Shown: one piece after another, positions 8,681-17,079 of the stretch
Layout: each line of letters starts with the position of its first letter
How positions within the stretch are numbered: position 1 is the stretch's first letter
DNA from: Aeromonas jandaei
GTDB lineage: Bacteria; Pseudomonadota; Gammaproteobacteria; Enterobacterales; Aeromonadaceae
Direction of reading: 5' to 3'
Assembly (NCBI RefSeq): GCF_037890695.1
Contig: NZ_CP149571.1
Span: forward strand, 1,424,501 to 1,488,500
Length of the DNA stretch: 64,000 nucleotides
Notes under the pieces: model-generated
Database searches by the model: none
What the model saw: the letters and a program-made list of their open reading frames with translations, nothing else
Told to the model about the DNA's origin: nothing
Position numbers and translations under genes: made by a program

Positions 8681-9508
8681 TCAGGGCTTGGTGGACTTGG
8701 TGGTTACCGATTCAGCCCTGGCAAGCGGGGATGGTTGCCAATCCACATAGGGTCGGTGGATTTTCTCGTAAATCTCGGCCAGTTTGCCGGAGGCGGCGAG
8801 TTGCTCGATGGCGCGACTTATAAATTCGTCCATTTCATCCCCGTTTCCCCCTTTCTGGATGATGAAAACATCCTCGAAATCGCCAAAGAATTCACGGTGA
8901 ATATTGGTCAGTTTCAGACTTTTCAGCATGAGATCTGCCTCTTCCTGGGCCCAGACAAAGGCGTCGATGCGACCCCGAGATAGCTTGCGCAGTGACTGCT
9001 CGATACTCATCGAACGCTGTACCGGGAAGGGCATATAGTCGGGCACGGCTTCGATCAGCAGATCCCGTTTGGTGGGAACTATGCCATAAGCCATGTCAGT
9101 GGTGACCGGATTGGCGGTATTGCTGTAAATCACATGGGTCACCTTGCCAAAGCTGCGGGTGCTGAAGCGGTAGGGCAGCATGTCGACATCCTTTAGATTG
9201 CGGATGGCGGGCAGGCCGAGATCGGCTTTGCCGGCGATCACCCCGACCATGGCTCGCGCAATGGGATAGATAGTGATCTTGATGGTCACATCGGGGTAGA
9301 GATCGTCGATGGCGTGCACCAGATCGACGAAAGGGCCCGTCTTGTCGGCATTGATCAGCCCCGGTAGCTCGCCAAGGTGGGCATTGATGATGCGAACCGG
9401 TTTGGCCTGAGTGGTGGCAGTGTCACTCGCCGTGCTGCGGGAGAGGCCGAGGGTGACGCTGCCGGTCAGGGCTGCAGCCAACAGCAGGAGGGGGATGTGT
9501 CTGATCAT
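8681..9508 (-). CDS. periplasmic solute-binding protein-like (SBP family 3)
   Basis: A 275-residue exported protein of the amino-acid-type (family 3) solute-binding fold. A signal peptide (residues 1-28, ALTGSVTLGLS) is followed by a first lobe (GELPGLINADKTGPFVDLV) and a C-terminal lobe ending in the family helix LAEIYEKIHRPYVDW. No permease or ATPase genes are adjacent. It is therefore an orphan, like many Aeromonas and Vibrio family-3 proteins that feed distant transporters or act as sensors. The ligand cannot be deduced. It is convergent with tpx and divergent from the helicase gene. Confidence 0.75.
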   Translation of the reverse strand: MIRHIPLLLLAAALTGSVTLGLSRSTASDTATTQAKPVRIINAHLGELPGLINADKTGPFVDLVHAIDDLYPDVTIKITIYPIARAMVGVIAGKADLGLPAIRNLKDVDMLPYRFSTRSFGKVTHVIYSNTANPVTTDMAYGIVPTKRDLLIEAVPDYMPFPVQRSMSIEQSLRKLSRGRIDAFVWAQEEADLMLKSLKLTNIHREFFGDFEDVFIIQKGGNGDEMDEFISRAIEQLAASGKLAEIYEKIHRPYVDWQPSPLARAESVTTKSTKP

Positions 9509-9654
9509 GGCTTCTCACTCTTTGCATAGGGTCAGGACAAGTGTAGCCATCCCCCTCTCTCTGCCGTGCCATAACGGATTGGGTTTTACTTATCTCTCCC
9601 TGCTCACTAGACTTCGCCTCCACCTCTTCATTCAGCCGATATCTGCGTAACGCC

Positions 9655-10875
9655 ATGACCTTTAACGAACTCGCCCTCGCGCCCGCCCTGCTGGCAGCCC
9701 TGCCAACCGACCTCAAGCACCCGACCCGGGTACAGCAACTGGCTATCCCTGCCGTGCTGGCGGGACGGGATCTGCTGGCGCTGGCCCGCACTGGCAGTGG
9801 CAAGACGCTGGCGTTCGGTCTGCCGCTGCTGCAGCGGCTGGATCCCGCCATGTCTGAGGTACAGGGTCTGGTGCTGGTGCCGACTCGCGAGCTGGCCGCT
9901 CAGGTGAGCGGTGCGCTGCAAGGCTTTGCCGATGCGCTGGGCGTGCGGCTGGTGACCCTGTGTGGCGGGGTAGCGCAGGAGCTGCAACAGGTTGAGCTGG
10001 CGCAGGGGCCGCAACTGCTGGTGGCGACGCCGGGGCGATTGAGGGATCTGCTGGGTCAGCAACTGCTCAATCTGGCCGGGTTGCGCACCCTGGTACTGGA
10101 TGAGGCGGATCGCCTGCTGGAGATGGGCTTCTGGCCCGATATCCAGTGGCTGATGAATGGCATGCCGGTCGGGCGCCAGACCCTGCTATTCTCTGCCACC
10201 CTGCCGGGCGAGCTCGATGAGTTGGCAGCCAGCCTGCTGAAGGCACCGGAGCGGGTGGAGGCGGATCCCCGCAACAGCGTGGCCGACGATATCGAAGAGC
10301 GGCTCTATCTGGTCAACAAGAGCAGCAAGGTGCCAGCGCTCATCAGCCTGCTCAAGGAGCAGGCGTGGTCGCAGGTATTGGTCTTTATCAGTGCGCGGGA
10401 TGATGCCGACGGCGTCGCCAGAAAGCTGGCCAAGGCGGGTATCGCGGTGGCGGCACTCCATGGCGAGAAGGAGCAGGCGGTGCGCGAGCAGGCTCTTGCT
10501 GATTTCAAGGCGGGCAACATTCGGGTGCTGGTGGCCACCGACCTGATGGCGCGCGGCATCCATGTTGAGGCTCTGCCGGTGGTGATCAATCTGGATCTGC
10601 CCGCCAGCGCCCCCGTCTATGTGCACCGCATCGGCCGTACCGCCCGGGCCGGGCGCAGCGGGTTCGCCATCTCGCTCACCTGTCATGGTGAAGCCGATAT
10701 GCTGACTGCGATCCGCACCCTTACCGGACGTGAGTTGCCGGTGAGTGAGCTGGCCGGCTTCCCGGTCACCGACCAGCCAGCCAGCGGGGAGGGCAAGCGC
10801 CCACCCCGCGACAAGCAGGCCAATCGTCGCACTCAGGCCAAACGCAGCGTCAAGCAGTTCAAGGGCCGGCGCTAA
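9655..10875 (+). CDS. DEAD-box ATP-dependent RNA helicase (RhlE-like)
   Basis: A 406-residue DEAD-box helicase, which unwinds short RNA duplexes using ATP. All family motifs are present: Q motif region PTRVQQLAIP (about 23), Walker A ARTGSGKT (44-51), Ia PTRELA, Ib TPGRL, II DEAD (149-152), III SAT, IV-V ATDLMARGIH and VI HRIGRTARAGR. The C-terminal tail (about 368-406) is strongly basic, as in RhlE/SrmB-type proteins, and probably binds rRNA. The exact orthologue (RhlE, SrmB or a lineage paralogue) is not clear. Its 3' end overlaps the convergent gene at 10859 by 17 bases. Confidence 0.92.
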   Translation: MTFNELALAPALLAALPTDLKHPTRVQQLAIPAVLAGRDLLALARTGSGKTLAFGLPLLQRLDPAMSEVQGLVLVPTRELAAQVSGALQGFADALGVRLVTLCGGVAQELQQVELAQGPQLLVATPGRLRDLLGQQLLNLAGLRTLVLDEADRLLEMGFWPDIQWLMNGMPVGRQTLLFSATLPGELDELAASLLKAPERVEADPRNSVADDIEERLYLVNKSSKVPALISLLKEQAWSQVLVFISARDDADGVARKLAKAGIAVAALHGEKEQAVREQALADFKAGNIRVLVATDLMARGIHVEALPVVINLDLPASAPVYVHRIGRTARAGRSGFAISLTCHGEADMLTAIRTLTGRELPVSELAGFPVTDQPASGEGKRPPRDKQANRRTQAKRSVKQFKGRR

Positions 10876-11650
10876 CTCTCTGTTCGTTGGCGAAAAAATC
10901 GCGCCTGAACCGGCTTAGCTGCTCTTCGCGGTACTGCTGCCACGCGGTAGGCGCCATAGCCCCCTGCGCGGTGGCCAGCTGCTGTTCCAACGCTGCGAGC
11001 TGCTGCTGATAGCGGCTGCGCTGATCCAGCTGTTGCTGGCGGTTGGCGGCAAACTGCACGGTCGCCTCTGCTCGATCTGCTGGCAGGAAGTGGCGAGCCA
11101 GCGTCGCCAGCTCCTCATCCCCCCACAGCTGGCGAGCCTGCTGCAAACGGGCATCCGGATTGAACAGTTCGCCCGCCAGATCCGGGTGAGCTGCCGCCCA
11201 CTGATCCTGCAAGCGGCTGAGGGCGTCCAGTCGCTCGGCCAGTGATAACTGCTCACTCTCCTGAGCCAGCTCCTCCAGCGCCAGCGCATAGCGCCCCTGT
11301 AGCCGATACAGGCTCTCTCCCTCGCCAAGCCAGCGGGCCTCTGCCCCTTCCAGATTGGCAAGCCGCTCGGCCAGCGGCAGATCGCTGTCGTTTACCTCGC
11401 TGGCGAGCTGCTGGCTCAGCTCATCCGGCATAGCATGCCAGCTGGCGGGCAGTGGTTCGCTGCGAGCAGACGACGCTGTGGTGGCCTGCGAGCCGGCGAC
11501 CGTAGAAAGCGGCACCTGAGCCGCCACGTTGGCTGGTCGGGTCGGCTGGCTGGCCGGAGCCCGCTGCTCTGGTGTTGTTTGTTCGCCGAACAGGTTGAAC
11601 AGCAACAGTGCCGGCACAGCCAACGCCAGCAAGCCGTGGTAACGTTTCAT
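10859..11650 (-). CDS. membrane-anchored helical protein, possible lipase-chaperone-like foldase
   Basis: A 263-residue protein with one N-terminal membrane anchor (LLALAVPALLLFNLF, residues 6-20), a Pro/Ala/Thr-rich linker to about 70, and a long Gln/Glu/Arg-rich helical region to the end (e.g. QQQLDQRSRYQQQLAALEQQL). Its start codon overlaps the stop of the sphingomyelinase gene by 4 bases (ATGA), so the two are translationally coupled. Anchor, linker and helical domain match the plan of steric lipase chaperones (Lif/LimK), as does an RDFF-ANEQR segment near the C-terminus. However, the usual RxxFDYxLS signature is missing. I infer a periplasmic helper for the co-transcribed enzyme. The family assignment is uncertain. 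Confidence 0.6.
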   Translation of the reverse strand: MKRYHGLLALAVPALLLFNLFGEQTTPEQRAPASQPTRPANVAAQVPLSTVAGSQATTASSARSEPLPASWHAMPDELSQQLASEVNDSDLPLAERLANLEGAEARWLGEGESLYRLQGRYALALEELAQESEQLSLAERLDALSRLQDQWAAAHPDLAGELFNPDARLQQARQLWGDEELATLARHFLPADRAEATVQFAANRQQQLDQRSRYQQQLAALEQQLATAQGAMAPTAWQQYREEQLSRFRRDFFANEQRVSAGP

Positions 11651-12963
11651 CGGCTTATCTCTCCCTTGACCGGGAAGTGATCGGAGAGGTTGCTGGCGGG
11701 CCAGAGGCTGGCGGCGCTGCTGCGCGGGATCCAGACCGTGTTGAGGTTGTGGCGTACGGCGCCGTACTCCCGGCTCACCACCAGATAGTCCAGATACTCG
11801 ACGTTGGCTCCGCCCGAGAGCGGCCCGCCGGCATAGGGGTTGATCCTGGGATCGAAGGTCGCTTCGGTATAGCCGCCGTAGGCTGGCTCATCGGCATTGA
11901 GGTTGGCCAGCATGCCGGCGTAATCGTCGGCAAACTTGCGTTTGTTGACGTTGAAGTCGCCGCCGTAGATGACGGTGTCGCTGGCGGGGATCTTCAGGCT
12001 GGCAGCCAGAGCGCGGATCTGGCCGAACTGGGTCTGGCGCAGCTTGCGCGCCTCGTCGGTGTCGAAGCTGGCGGTGTGGGTAGCGAACAGGTGCCACGCT
12101 TTGCCCCCCTTGATCACCTCGGCGTACATCACCCCCTTGTCGGCGAAGCAGTCGGTGCCGGTGCATTGGGGATAGACCAGCTGTGCCTCCCGCACTATCG
12201 GATAGCGGCTGACGATCACTACACCGCCGTCGTGGACGTTGACCCCGGGTTTGTCGAGCACCCTGGTCTGGTAGGGATACTCTTTCGCCAGCGCCTGCAA
12301 AAAGCCCTCGCGGCGGCCATCGAATACCTCTTGCAGCAGCAGGGCGTCATAGCCCTTGAGATGCTCTGGCAGCAGAGCCAGCCGCTCACCGATGCTGGAG
12401 GCGATCACCGGCAGCGCCCAGACGTTGTAGCTGGCCACCTTGAGCCTGTTTTCTGCCGGTTCCGGCTGCTCCCGTTTTTGGGGGGGCGTGATCATATAGT
12501 GCAGATCGTCGTAGCGGCCGGTGAACTTGGCGGCAAAGGCCAGCTCTTGTGGCCCCGCCACGCGATGGATCTCCCTATCGTTTTGCCAGCCGGATGCGCT
12601 GGTCGGCGTCTCGCCGCCGTGCTGCAAGGTGGTGTTCCACCAGGTTCCCTCCATCAGCTGGTTGAGCCGATAGACGTCGCCACTCGCTGTAGTCACGCGG
12701 GTTTCGAACAGATAGCTCTTGCCCGCCTTGACCCCCTCATAGCGATTGAAGCTGAGCACCATGGCACTCTCCCATGGGCCCAGCTCGGTGCGGTGCTGAA
12801 GCCACTGACTGCCGGGTTGCAGCTGGCCGGTACCGCTTTGGCGGATGTCGATCTGGAGCGGTTCAGGGCTGTTGTTGGTGAGATAGACATCGGTATCGGC
12901 CAGTGCCAGTTGCGGGAACTGGCTGACCAGCAGCAGGGCGGCATAACTGAGGGGTTTCTGCAT
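11647..12963 (-). CDS. secreted sphingomyelinase C / phospholipase C-like (EEP fold)
   Basis: A 438-residue exported phosphodiesterase of the endonuclease/exonuclease/phosphatase superfamily, probably cleaving sphingomyelin to ceramide and phosphocholine. I start it at 12963 (MQKPLSYAAL), where AAGGATC precedes the ATG and a clean signal peptide ends at ALA-DTDV. An N-terminal beta-rich domain (about 22-165) is followed by the catalytic domain. Motifs: SYNVW, the metal ligand LQEVFD, THTASF, GGDFNVN, YLDYLVVS and the catalytic SDHFPV near the C-terminus. The pair CTGTDC may form a disulfide. It likely acts as a membrane-damaging exoenzyme. Nuclease activity is less likely, given the signal peptide and closest family resemblance. 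Confidence 0.85.
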   Translation of the reverse strand: MQKPLSYAALLLVSQFPQLALADTDVYLTNNSPEPLQIDIRQSGTGQLQPGSQWLQHRTELGPWESAMVLSFNRYEGVKAGKSYLFETRVTTASGDVYRLNQLMEGTWWNTTLQHGGETPTSASGWQNDREIHRVAGPQELAFAAKFTGRYDDLHYMITPPQKREQPEPAENRLKVASYNVWALPVIASSIGERLALLPEHLKGYDALLLQEVFDGRREGFLQALAKEYPYQTRVLDKPGVNVHDGGVVIVSRYPIVREAQLVYPQCTGTDCFADKGVMYAEVIKGGKAWHLFATHTASFDTDEARKLRQTQFGQIRALAASLKIPASDTVIYGGDFNVNKRKFADDYAGMLANLNADEPAYGGYTEATFDPRINPYAGGPLSGGANVEYLDYLVVSREYGAVRHNLNTVWIPRSSAASLWPASNLSDHFPVKGEISR

Positions 12964-13135
12964 CACAGGATCCTTTTGGTTGCAGGGCAATGGAAAGTGA
13001 CTGTTATGGCGAATGCAGAGGTCAGCTTGTTTACATTTTGGTTACAAGTAAATGAATTGGTTTTGTTTGGAGCTTTGTGGAGCTGTAAAGCGAGCAAGGC
13101 AGCACGCTTAAAGAGAGAGGGGGAGGAGCGAGGGA

Positions 13136-13156
13136 AGGCGCCCGTGTCGGGCGCCT
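13136..13156 (-). terminator. hairpin after the CPBP gene
   Basis: Perfect 9-bp stem AGGCGCCCG/CGGGCGCCT with a TGT loop, just beyond the minus-strand stop at 13164. The minus-strand T tract is poor (TTCCCTC), so termination may be weak. Confidence 0.5.
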
Positions 13157-13163
13157 GCAGGCG

Positions 13164-13993
13164 TTAGTGGTGGGCCAGCGGATAGGTGAAGAGCGCCAGA
13201 TGCGCGAAGTTGAAGGCGAAGTGCACTGCGATGGCGACGCTGAGGCGGCCGCTTAGCTGGAAGGCCAGACCATAACAGCAGCCCGCAAGGGCAGCGAAGA
13301 GCGCCAGCAGGCTCCGCCCGGCAGGTGGATGGCGCCAAACAGCAGGGCGCTGGTCACAATGGCAAACCAGGGTTTGCTGCGGCTTGCCAGCTCCTGCTGG
13401 ATCGCGCCGCGAAACAGCGCCTCTTCCGCCACACAGGTGAACAGCAGATTGTTGAGGGCAAACAGCCACCACCAGTGGGGCAGCCCCACCTCGGGGCGCA
13501 GTGCTCCCAGTTGCCAGGCAATGCCGAATAGCGCCGCCAGCGGCAGGATCAGCAGAGCCAGCGGACGCCAGCGAATGCTCCCTCCTTTGCCGAGCAGGGT
13601 AGGGAAGGCGAGCAGCAGGGCGAAGATTAGCAGCGGCTTGTCCAGATTGAGGTACATGTTGAACGGCACGCTGCTGGGGCCAGCGAGCACCTTGTCCAGC
13701 ACCTTGAGATTGCTGAAGCCGTGGATGAAGTGCAGGGTCAGCGCAAGCGACCAGACAATCAGTGCAACTCTGGCCATGGTCGCCCAGCGGGGGGGCAGGG
13801 TGGGCGTGCGCCACGCCAGCAGCAATCCCGCCAGCGTGATGACCAGCGCAGGCGGCGTGATGCGGCCAAGCCAGAGGGCCAGCAGCAGAGAGAGGCCTAG
13901 CAGGCCAAACGCGGGAAGGCGCTGGCGCAGCAGGGCAAACAGCACGGCCAGCGCCAGCGCGCCCCAGATAAGCGAATCGGGCAGGGGTAACAT
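13164..13993 (-). pseudogene. CPBP-family intramembrane metalloprotease, frameshifted
   Basis: A multi-pass membrane protein of the CPBP (CAAX protease / bacteriocin-processing) family. Start at 13993 (MLPLPDSL), behind AAGGAG. The first frame gives several membrane segments and the catalytic EEALFRG, then FGAIHLPGG, and hits an early stop at 13253. The matching C-terminal segment (LLALFAALAGCCYGLAF through HFAFNFAHLALF, with the last conserved His/Asn motif) lies in another frame ending at 13164. The junction is at 13314-13315: one extra C in the plus strand (TCC to TCCC) restores one continuous protein of about 276 residues. So this is a 1-base deletion, either a real mutation or a sequence error. 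Confidence 0.8.
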
Positions 13994-14112
13994 TGGATCT
14001 CCTTGGTCGAGGCAAACGGCCACCTTAACAAGGGGCCGCCGCGAGAACAACCGCGCAGCAGGTGGTCGGGCCCCTTCTCTATACTCATCACAGGGTGAAG
14101 GGGGAGTTGGTG

Positions 14113-14853
14113 ATGAAGCACTATCTGTGGTTGTTCTGTTGTTGGTGCACCTTGTTGCAGGCAGCCCCCGTGCTGCTGGCGACCGGGGAGTTTGCTCCCT
14201 ATAGCGGCAAGGAGCTGGCTGCAGGGGGCGAGACTACCCGGCTGGTGACCACTCTACTGCAAGAAGCTGGTTATCAGGAGGTCAAGATTGACTACCTACC
14301 CTGGCCCCGCGGCTATCAGCTGACCCTCAACGGTCTGGTTGCGGCAACGTTCCCTTATGCCTGAGCCGCCGAGCGGGCAAATCTCTTCTACTACAGCGCC
14401 CCCATTCATATAGATCGCCTCTCCTGGTTCACCTATCGAGGACGTGGTGGGGCTATTCAGGCTGGTCGTTGGCAAGGGCTGCGGGTCTGTATCCCATTGG
14501 GGTGGAGTACCAGCCACGCCGACGGGGTGATCAAGCACTTTGGCATGGCTTTGCAGCGTCCCAAGACGCTGGATCAGTGTCTGCAACTGCTGGATCGCAA
14601 GCGGGTTGATCTGTTGCCGATGAACGAGACAGTGACCCGGGATGCCAGCCGTAAGCTGTTTGGGGAACCCTGTCATTTGCAGGCATTACCCTATTTTCGC
14701 CAGAGCGACACCTTCTACCTGATCATTTCACGGCATTATCCGGATGCGGCCCGTCTGCTCGAGCGTTTCAATTATGCTCTGGCTGCAGCCCGTGCCGACG
14801 GGCGTTATGATCAGCTGGTTTCCCGCACGGGAGAAGGCATTGATTGTCACTAA
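14113..14853 (+). pseudogene. periplasmic solute-binding protein (SBP family 3) with internal TGA
   Basis: A family-3 solute-binding protein of about 246 residues: signal peptide (MKHYLWLFCCWCTLLQAAP), first lobe with VDYLPWPRGYQ-like motif (IDYLPWPRG), and a C-terminal helix LERFNYALAAARADGRYDQLV. Codon 84 (14362-14364) is TGA within FPYA-stop-AAERANLF. The frame continues intact to 14853, so one base change separates this from a full gene. In related proteins this segment carries an ordinary residue, and TGG (Trp) is the simplest original codon. Start chosen at 14113, after GGGGAG. The resemblance to the gene at 8681-9508 is one of family only. Confidence 0.75.
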
Positions 14854-14871
14854 GGTGGCAGGGGCAGAAAC

Positions 14872-14903
14872 AACAAAGCCGGAGCAGTGGCTCCGGCTTT
14901 GTT
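14872..14903. terminator. bidirectional terminator
   Basis: Perfect 14-bp stem AACAAAGCCGGAGC/GCTCCGGCTTTGTT with a 4-base loop. It separates the broken solute-binding protein gene from the convergent gene at 14920. Confidence 0.85.
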
Positions 14904-14919
14904 CATTCAGGGGACGCGA

Positions 14920-15210
14920 TTAGCGGCCTGATTCGGCGATGACGCGGGCGATGATGTCGGCGCGCTGGTTGGCATCCAGCTCACCCAACGCGATCAGGCC
15001 AGCCTTGAAGATGACGTTCTTCGGCAGGCTGACATCATCCAGGGTGGTGATCGCTTCAACGTGCATGCCGTTCAGACGGCTGGCATCGCGCGGGCTCAGG
15101 TTGACCTGAGTGTTCAGCACCTGCTTGCCCTTCTTCTTGGGTTGGGCGGGTTTCTTCGGTTGATCCTGCTCGTCTTCCGGCAGCTCGTCATCAAAATCGT
15201 AAATAGACAT
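14920..15210 (-). CDS. small conserved hypothetical protein, 96 aa
   Basis: I do not recognise this protein. I start it at 15210 (MSIYDFDDELPEDEQD). It has an acidic head (residues 1-16), a Lys/Pro-rich linker (about 17-30) and a compact domain (NTQVNLSPRDASRLNGMHVEAIT to ADIIARVIAESGR). It is cytoplasmic with no membrane segment. The charge-segregated tail suggests a nucleic-acid or protein-binding adaptor, but that is only inference. It lies 65 bases downstream of yacL on the same strand and may share its transcript. Confidence 0.65.
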   Translation of the reverse strand: MSIYDFDDELPEDEQDQPKKPAQPKKKGKQVLNTQVNLSPRDASRLNGMHVEAITTLDDVSLPKNVIFKAGLIALGELDANQRADIIARVIAESGR

Positions 15211-15275
15211 AGTCAATCCTGTTGGTTTGGATGGTCGACCGCAGTGGCCGACCAGAATAAGCGAAACGGGGTCAA

Positions 15276-15650
15276 TCAGCCCATATCCTCGTTGCGGATA
15301 AAGGCGCGCCAGGAGGTGAGCACCTGGGCAAAGTCTTCCAGCCCGCACATGGCCAGCTGTTCATCATCGTAGTAGGCGAGATCGTCGAGATCCTCGCCCA
15401 GTTCGATATTGAGGACGTTGGCTTTCACCTCCGCCTCTTCGTGGGTCAGCAGCAGAGAGTAATCCCCGCCGGTGAGCCGGTATTCGGTGCGACTCCGACT
15501 GGATAGCTGGTCGATGATGGTGAAGAGCTCGTCGATCTTCTCCTCATCTTTGCCCACTTCGTCGATCAGCCACTGGCCGATGGCTTCATGGCCCATGGAG
15601 AAGCGGGCGCGATAACCACCGAACGGGTCGCGGCGAAATTCATAATCCAT
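15276..15650 (-). CDS. yacL: UPF0231 family protein YacL
   Basis: A 124-residue soluble protein matching the YacL family of unknown function. Landmarks are the start MDYEFRRDPFGGYRARFSMGHE, which matches the family N-terminus, and the acidic C-terminal motif YYDDEQLAMCGLEDFAQVL. The start at 15650 is preceded by GGAG at the right distance. An upstream in-frame ATG (15728) is rejected because it adds residues not found in the family. Confidence 0.85.
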   Translation of the reverse strand: MDYEFRRDPFGGYRARFSMGHEAIGQWLIDEVGKDEEKIDELFTIIDQLSSRSRTEYRLTGGDYSLLLTHEEAEVKANVLNIELGEDLDDLAYYDDEQLAMCGLEDFAQVLTSWRAFIRNEDMG

Positions 15651-15845
15651 AGCGCACTCCAAATCGGGGGGATGGGCCTGCACGAAGCCGTGGTGGCAGC
15701 ACCAAATCCTGCTCCATGGCGGGCTCACATCGGGTAAAGTGGCCTATTCTAGCGATCCCCCTCTCGCTTGTCTTGATGATGTGGCATCTTTGCCCCGCAG
15801 CAGGCGCTTTCCTGCGGGTTGCCGAGTCCCTTCTTTGGAGATGTT

Positions 15846-16961
15846 ATGCAGCTAAACGATACCCTGGCGCGCCAGATTGTGAGCCGGGCGATGAAGATCC
15901 TGTCGTTCTCGGTCAACGTGATGGACGAACACGGTCTCATCATTGCGTCCGGCAATCCGGAGCGGCTCCATCAGCGTCACGAGGGGGCCGTGCTGGCGCT
16001 GACCGAAAACCGGGTGGTGGAGATCAGCGAAGCGACCGCCCGCGAGCTCAAGGGGGTGCGTCCCGGCATCAATTTGCCCATCGCCTATCAGGGGGAGCTG
16101 CTGGGGGTCATCGGTATCTCCGGAGATCCGGACATCGTTCGAGCTTACGCCGAGCTGGTACGAATGACTGCCGAGCTGATCCTGGAGCAGGCGGCGCTCA
16201 CCGAACAGCTGCAGTGGGACAAGCGCCACAAGGAGGAGCTGGTGCTGCAGCTCATTCGTGGTGAGGGGCGGGTCGATCAGCTGCAGCAGGCGGCCCGCTT
16301 CCTCGGGCTCGATCTCGGCCAGCCGCGGGTGGTGGCGGTGCTGGCACTGGAGGAGAGCGATCCGGCCCGACTGCGAGAGCTGGTACATCTGCTGGAGAAC
16401 CCTGAGCGGGACAATCTGGTGGCCATCAACGGTCTTGACGAGATAGTGGTGCTAAAACCGGCCCAGCTCAGCGACGGCCTCTGGCAATCGGCGCAGGAGC
16501 GCAGCCGCATCAGGCAGCTGCTGGCGCGCATCCCCCACTTCAAGGTGCGGATCGGGGTGGGGGATTACTTCGCCGGGATCGACGGGCTGGCGCGCTCCTA
16601 CCAGACTGCGCGCGATACATTGCGCCACGGCATGCGCCAAGCGCCGCGCAAGCAGGTCTACTTCTTCGAGGATTACCGCTTGCCGGTGCTGCTCGGCAGT
16701 CTGGCGGACTCCTGGCAGGCGGATCAGCTGCGCACACCGCTGCAGAAACTGGCCAGGGAAGATGGCAAGGGGGCGCTGCAGAAGACCCTGCGCCAATATT
16801 TCTTGCAGGATTGTGATCTGCATCGCTGTGCCGAGGCCTTGTTCATTCACCCCAATACCCTGCGTTACCGGCTAAGCCGGATCGAGCAGATAACCGGATT
16901 GAATTTCAACAAGTTAGACGACAAATTTTTGCTCTATCTCGGCCTTAACCTCGACTTGTGA
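15846..16961 (+). CDS. cdaR: CdaR-family transcriptional regulator
   Basis: A 371-residue regulator of the sugar-diacid recognition family, which activates glycerate, galactarate or glucarate use in E. coli. An N-terminal sugar-diacid-binding domain (about 1-135; ARQIVSRAMKIL, GINLPIAYQGELLGVIGISG) precedes a GGDEF-like central part and a C-terminal PucR-type helix-turn-helix (RCAEALFIHPNTLRYRLSRIEQ, about 335-357). The start at 15846 has TTGGAG five bases upstream. It directly precedes a GntP-type permease and a glycerate kinase, the same trio as in Haemophilus, so glycerate is the probable inducer pathway. Confidence 0.88.
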   Translation: MQLNDTLARQIVSRAMKILSFSVNVMDEHGLIIASGNPERLHQRHEGAVLALTENRVVEISEATARELKGVRPGINLPIAYQGELLGVIGISGDPDIVRAYAELVRMTAELILEQAALTEQLQWDKRHKEELVLQLIRGEGRVDQLQQAARFLGLDLGQPRVVAVLALEESDPARLRELVHLLENPERDNLVAINGLDEIVVLKPAQLSDGLWQSAQERSRIRQLLARIPHFKVRIGVGDYFAGIDGLARSYQTARDTLRHGMRQAPRKQVYFFEDYRLPVLLGSLADSWQADQLRTPLQKLAREDGKGALQKTLRQYFLQDCDLHRCAEALFIHPNTLRYRLSRIEQITGLNFNKLDDKFLLYLGLNLDL

Positions 16962-17002
16962 TTGTTCAGATAGACAAATAAACCCTGTTTAAGGATGCAA
17001 TA

Positions 17003-17020
17003 TTTGGCCATTTGGCCAAA
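17003..17020. promoter_or_regulatory. candidate CdaR operator
   Basis: Perfect inverted repeat TTTGGCCA-TT-TGGCCAAA in the 118-bp gap between cdaR and the permease gene. A second weaker dyad (AATGG-CGG-CCATT) lies at 17044-17056. Position suggests an activator site for the permease-kinase operon; binding by CdaR is inferred. Confidence 0.45.
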
Positions 17021-17079
17021 GCATTCTGATTGCAGATCTCCATAATGGCGGCCATTCACTCCCATTGAAGGTGTCCGTC

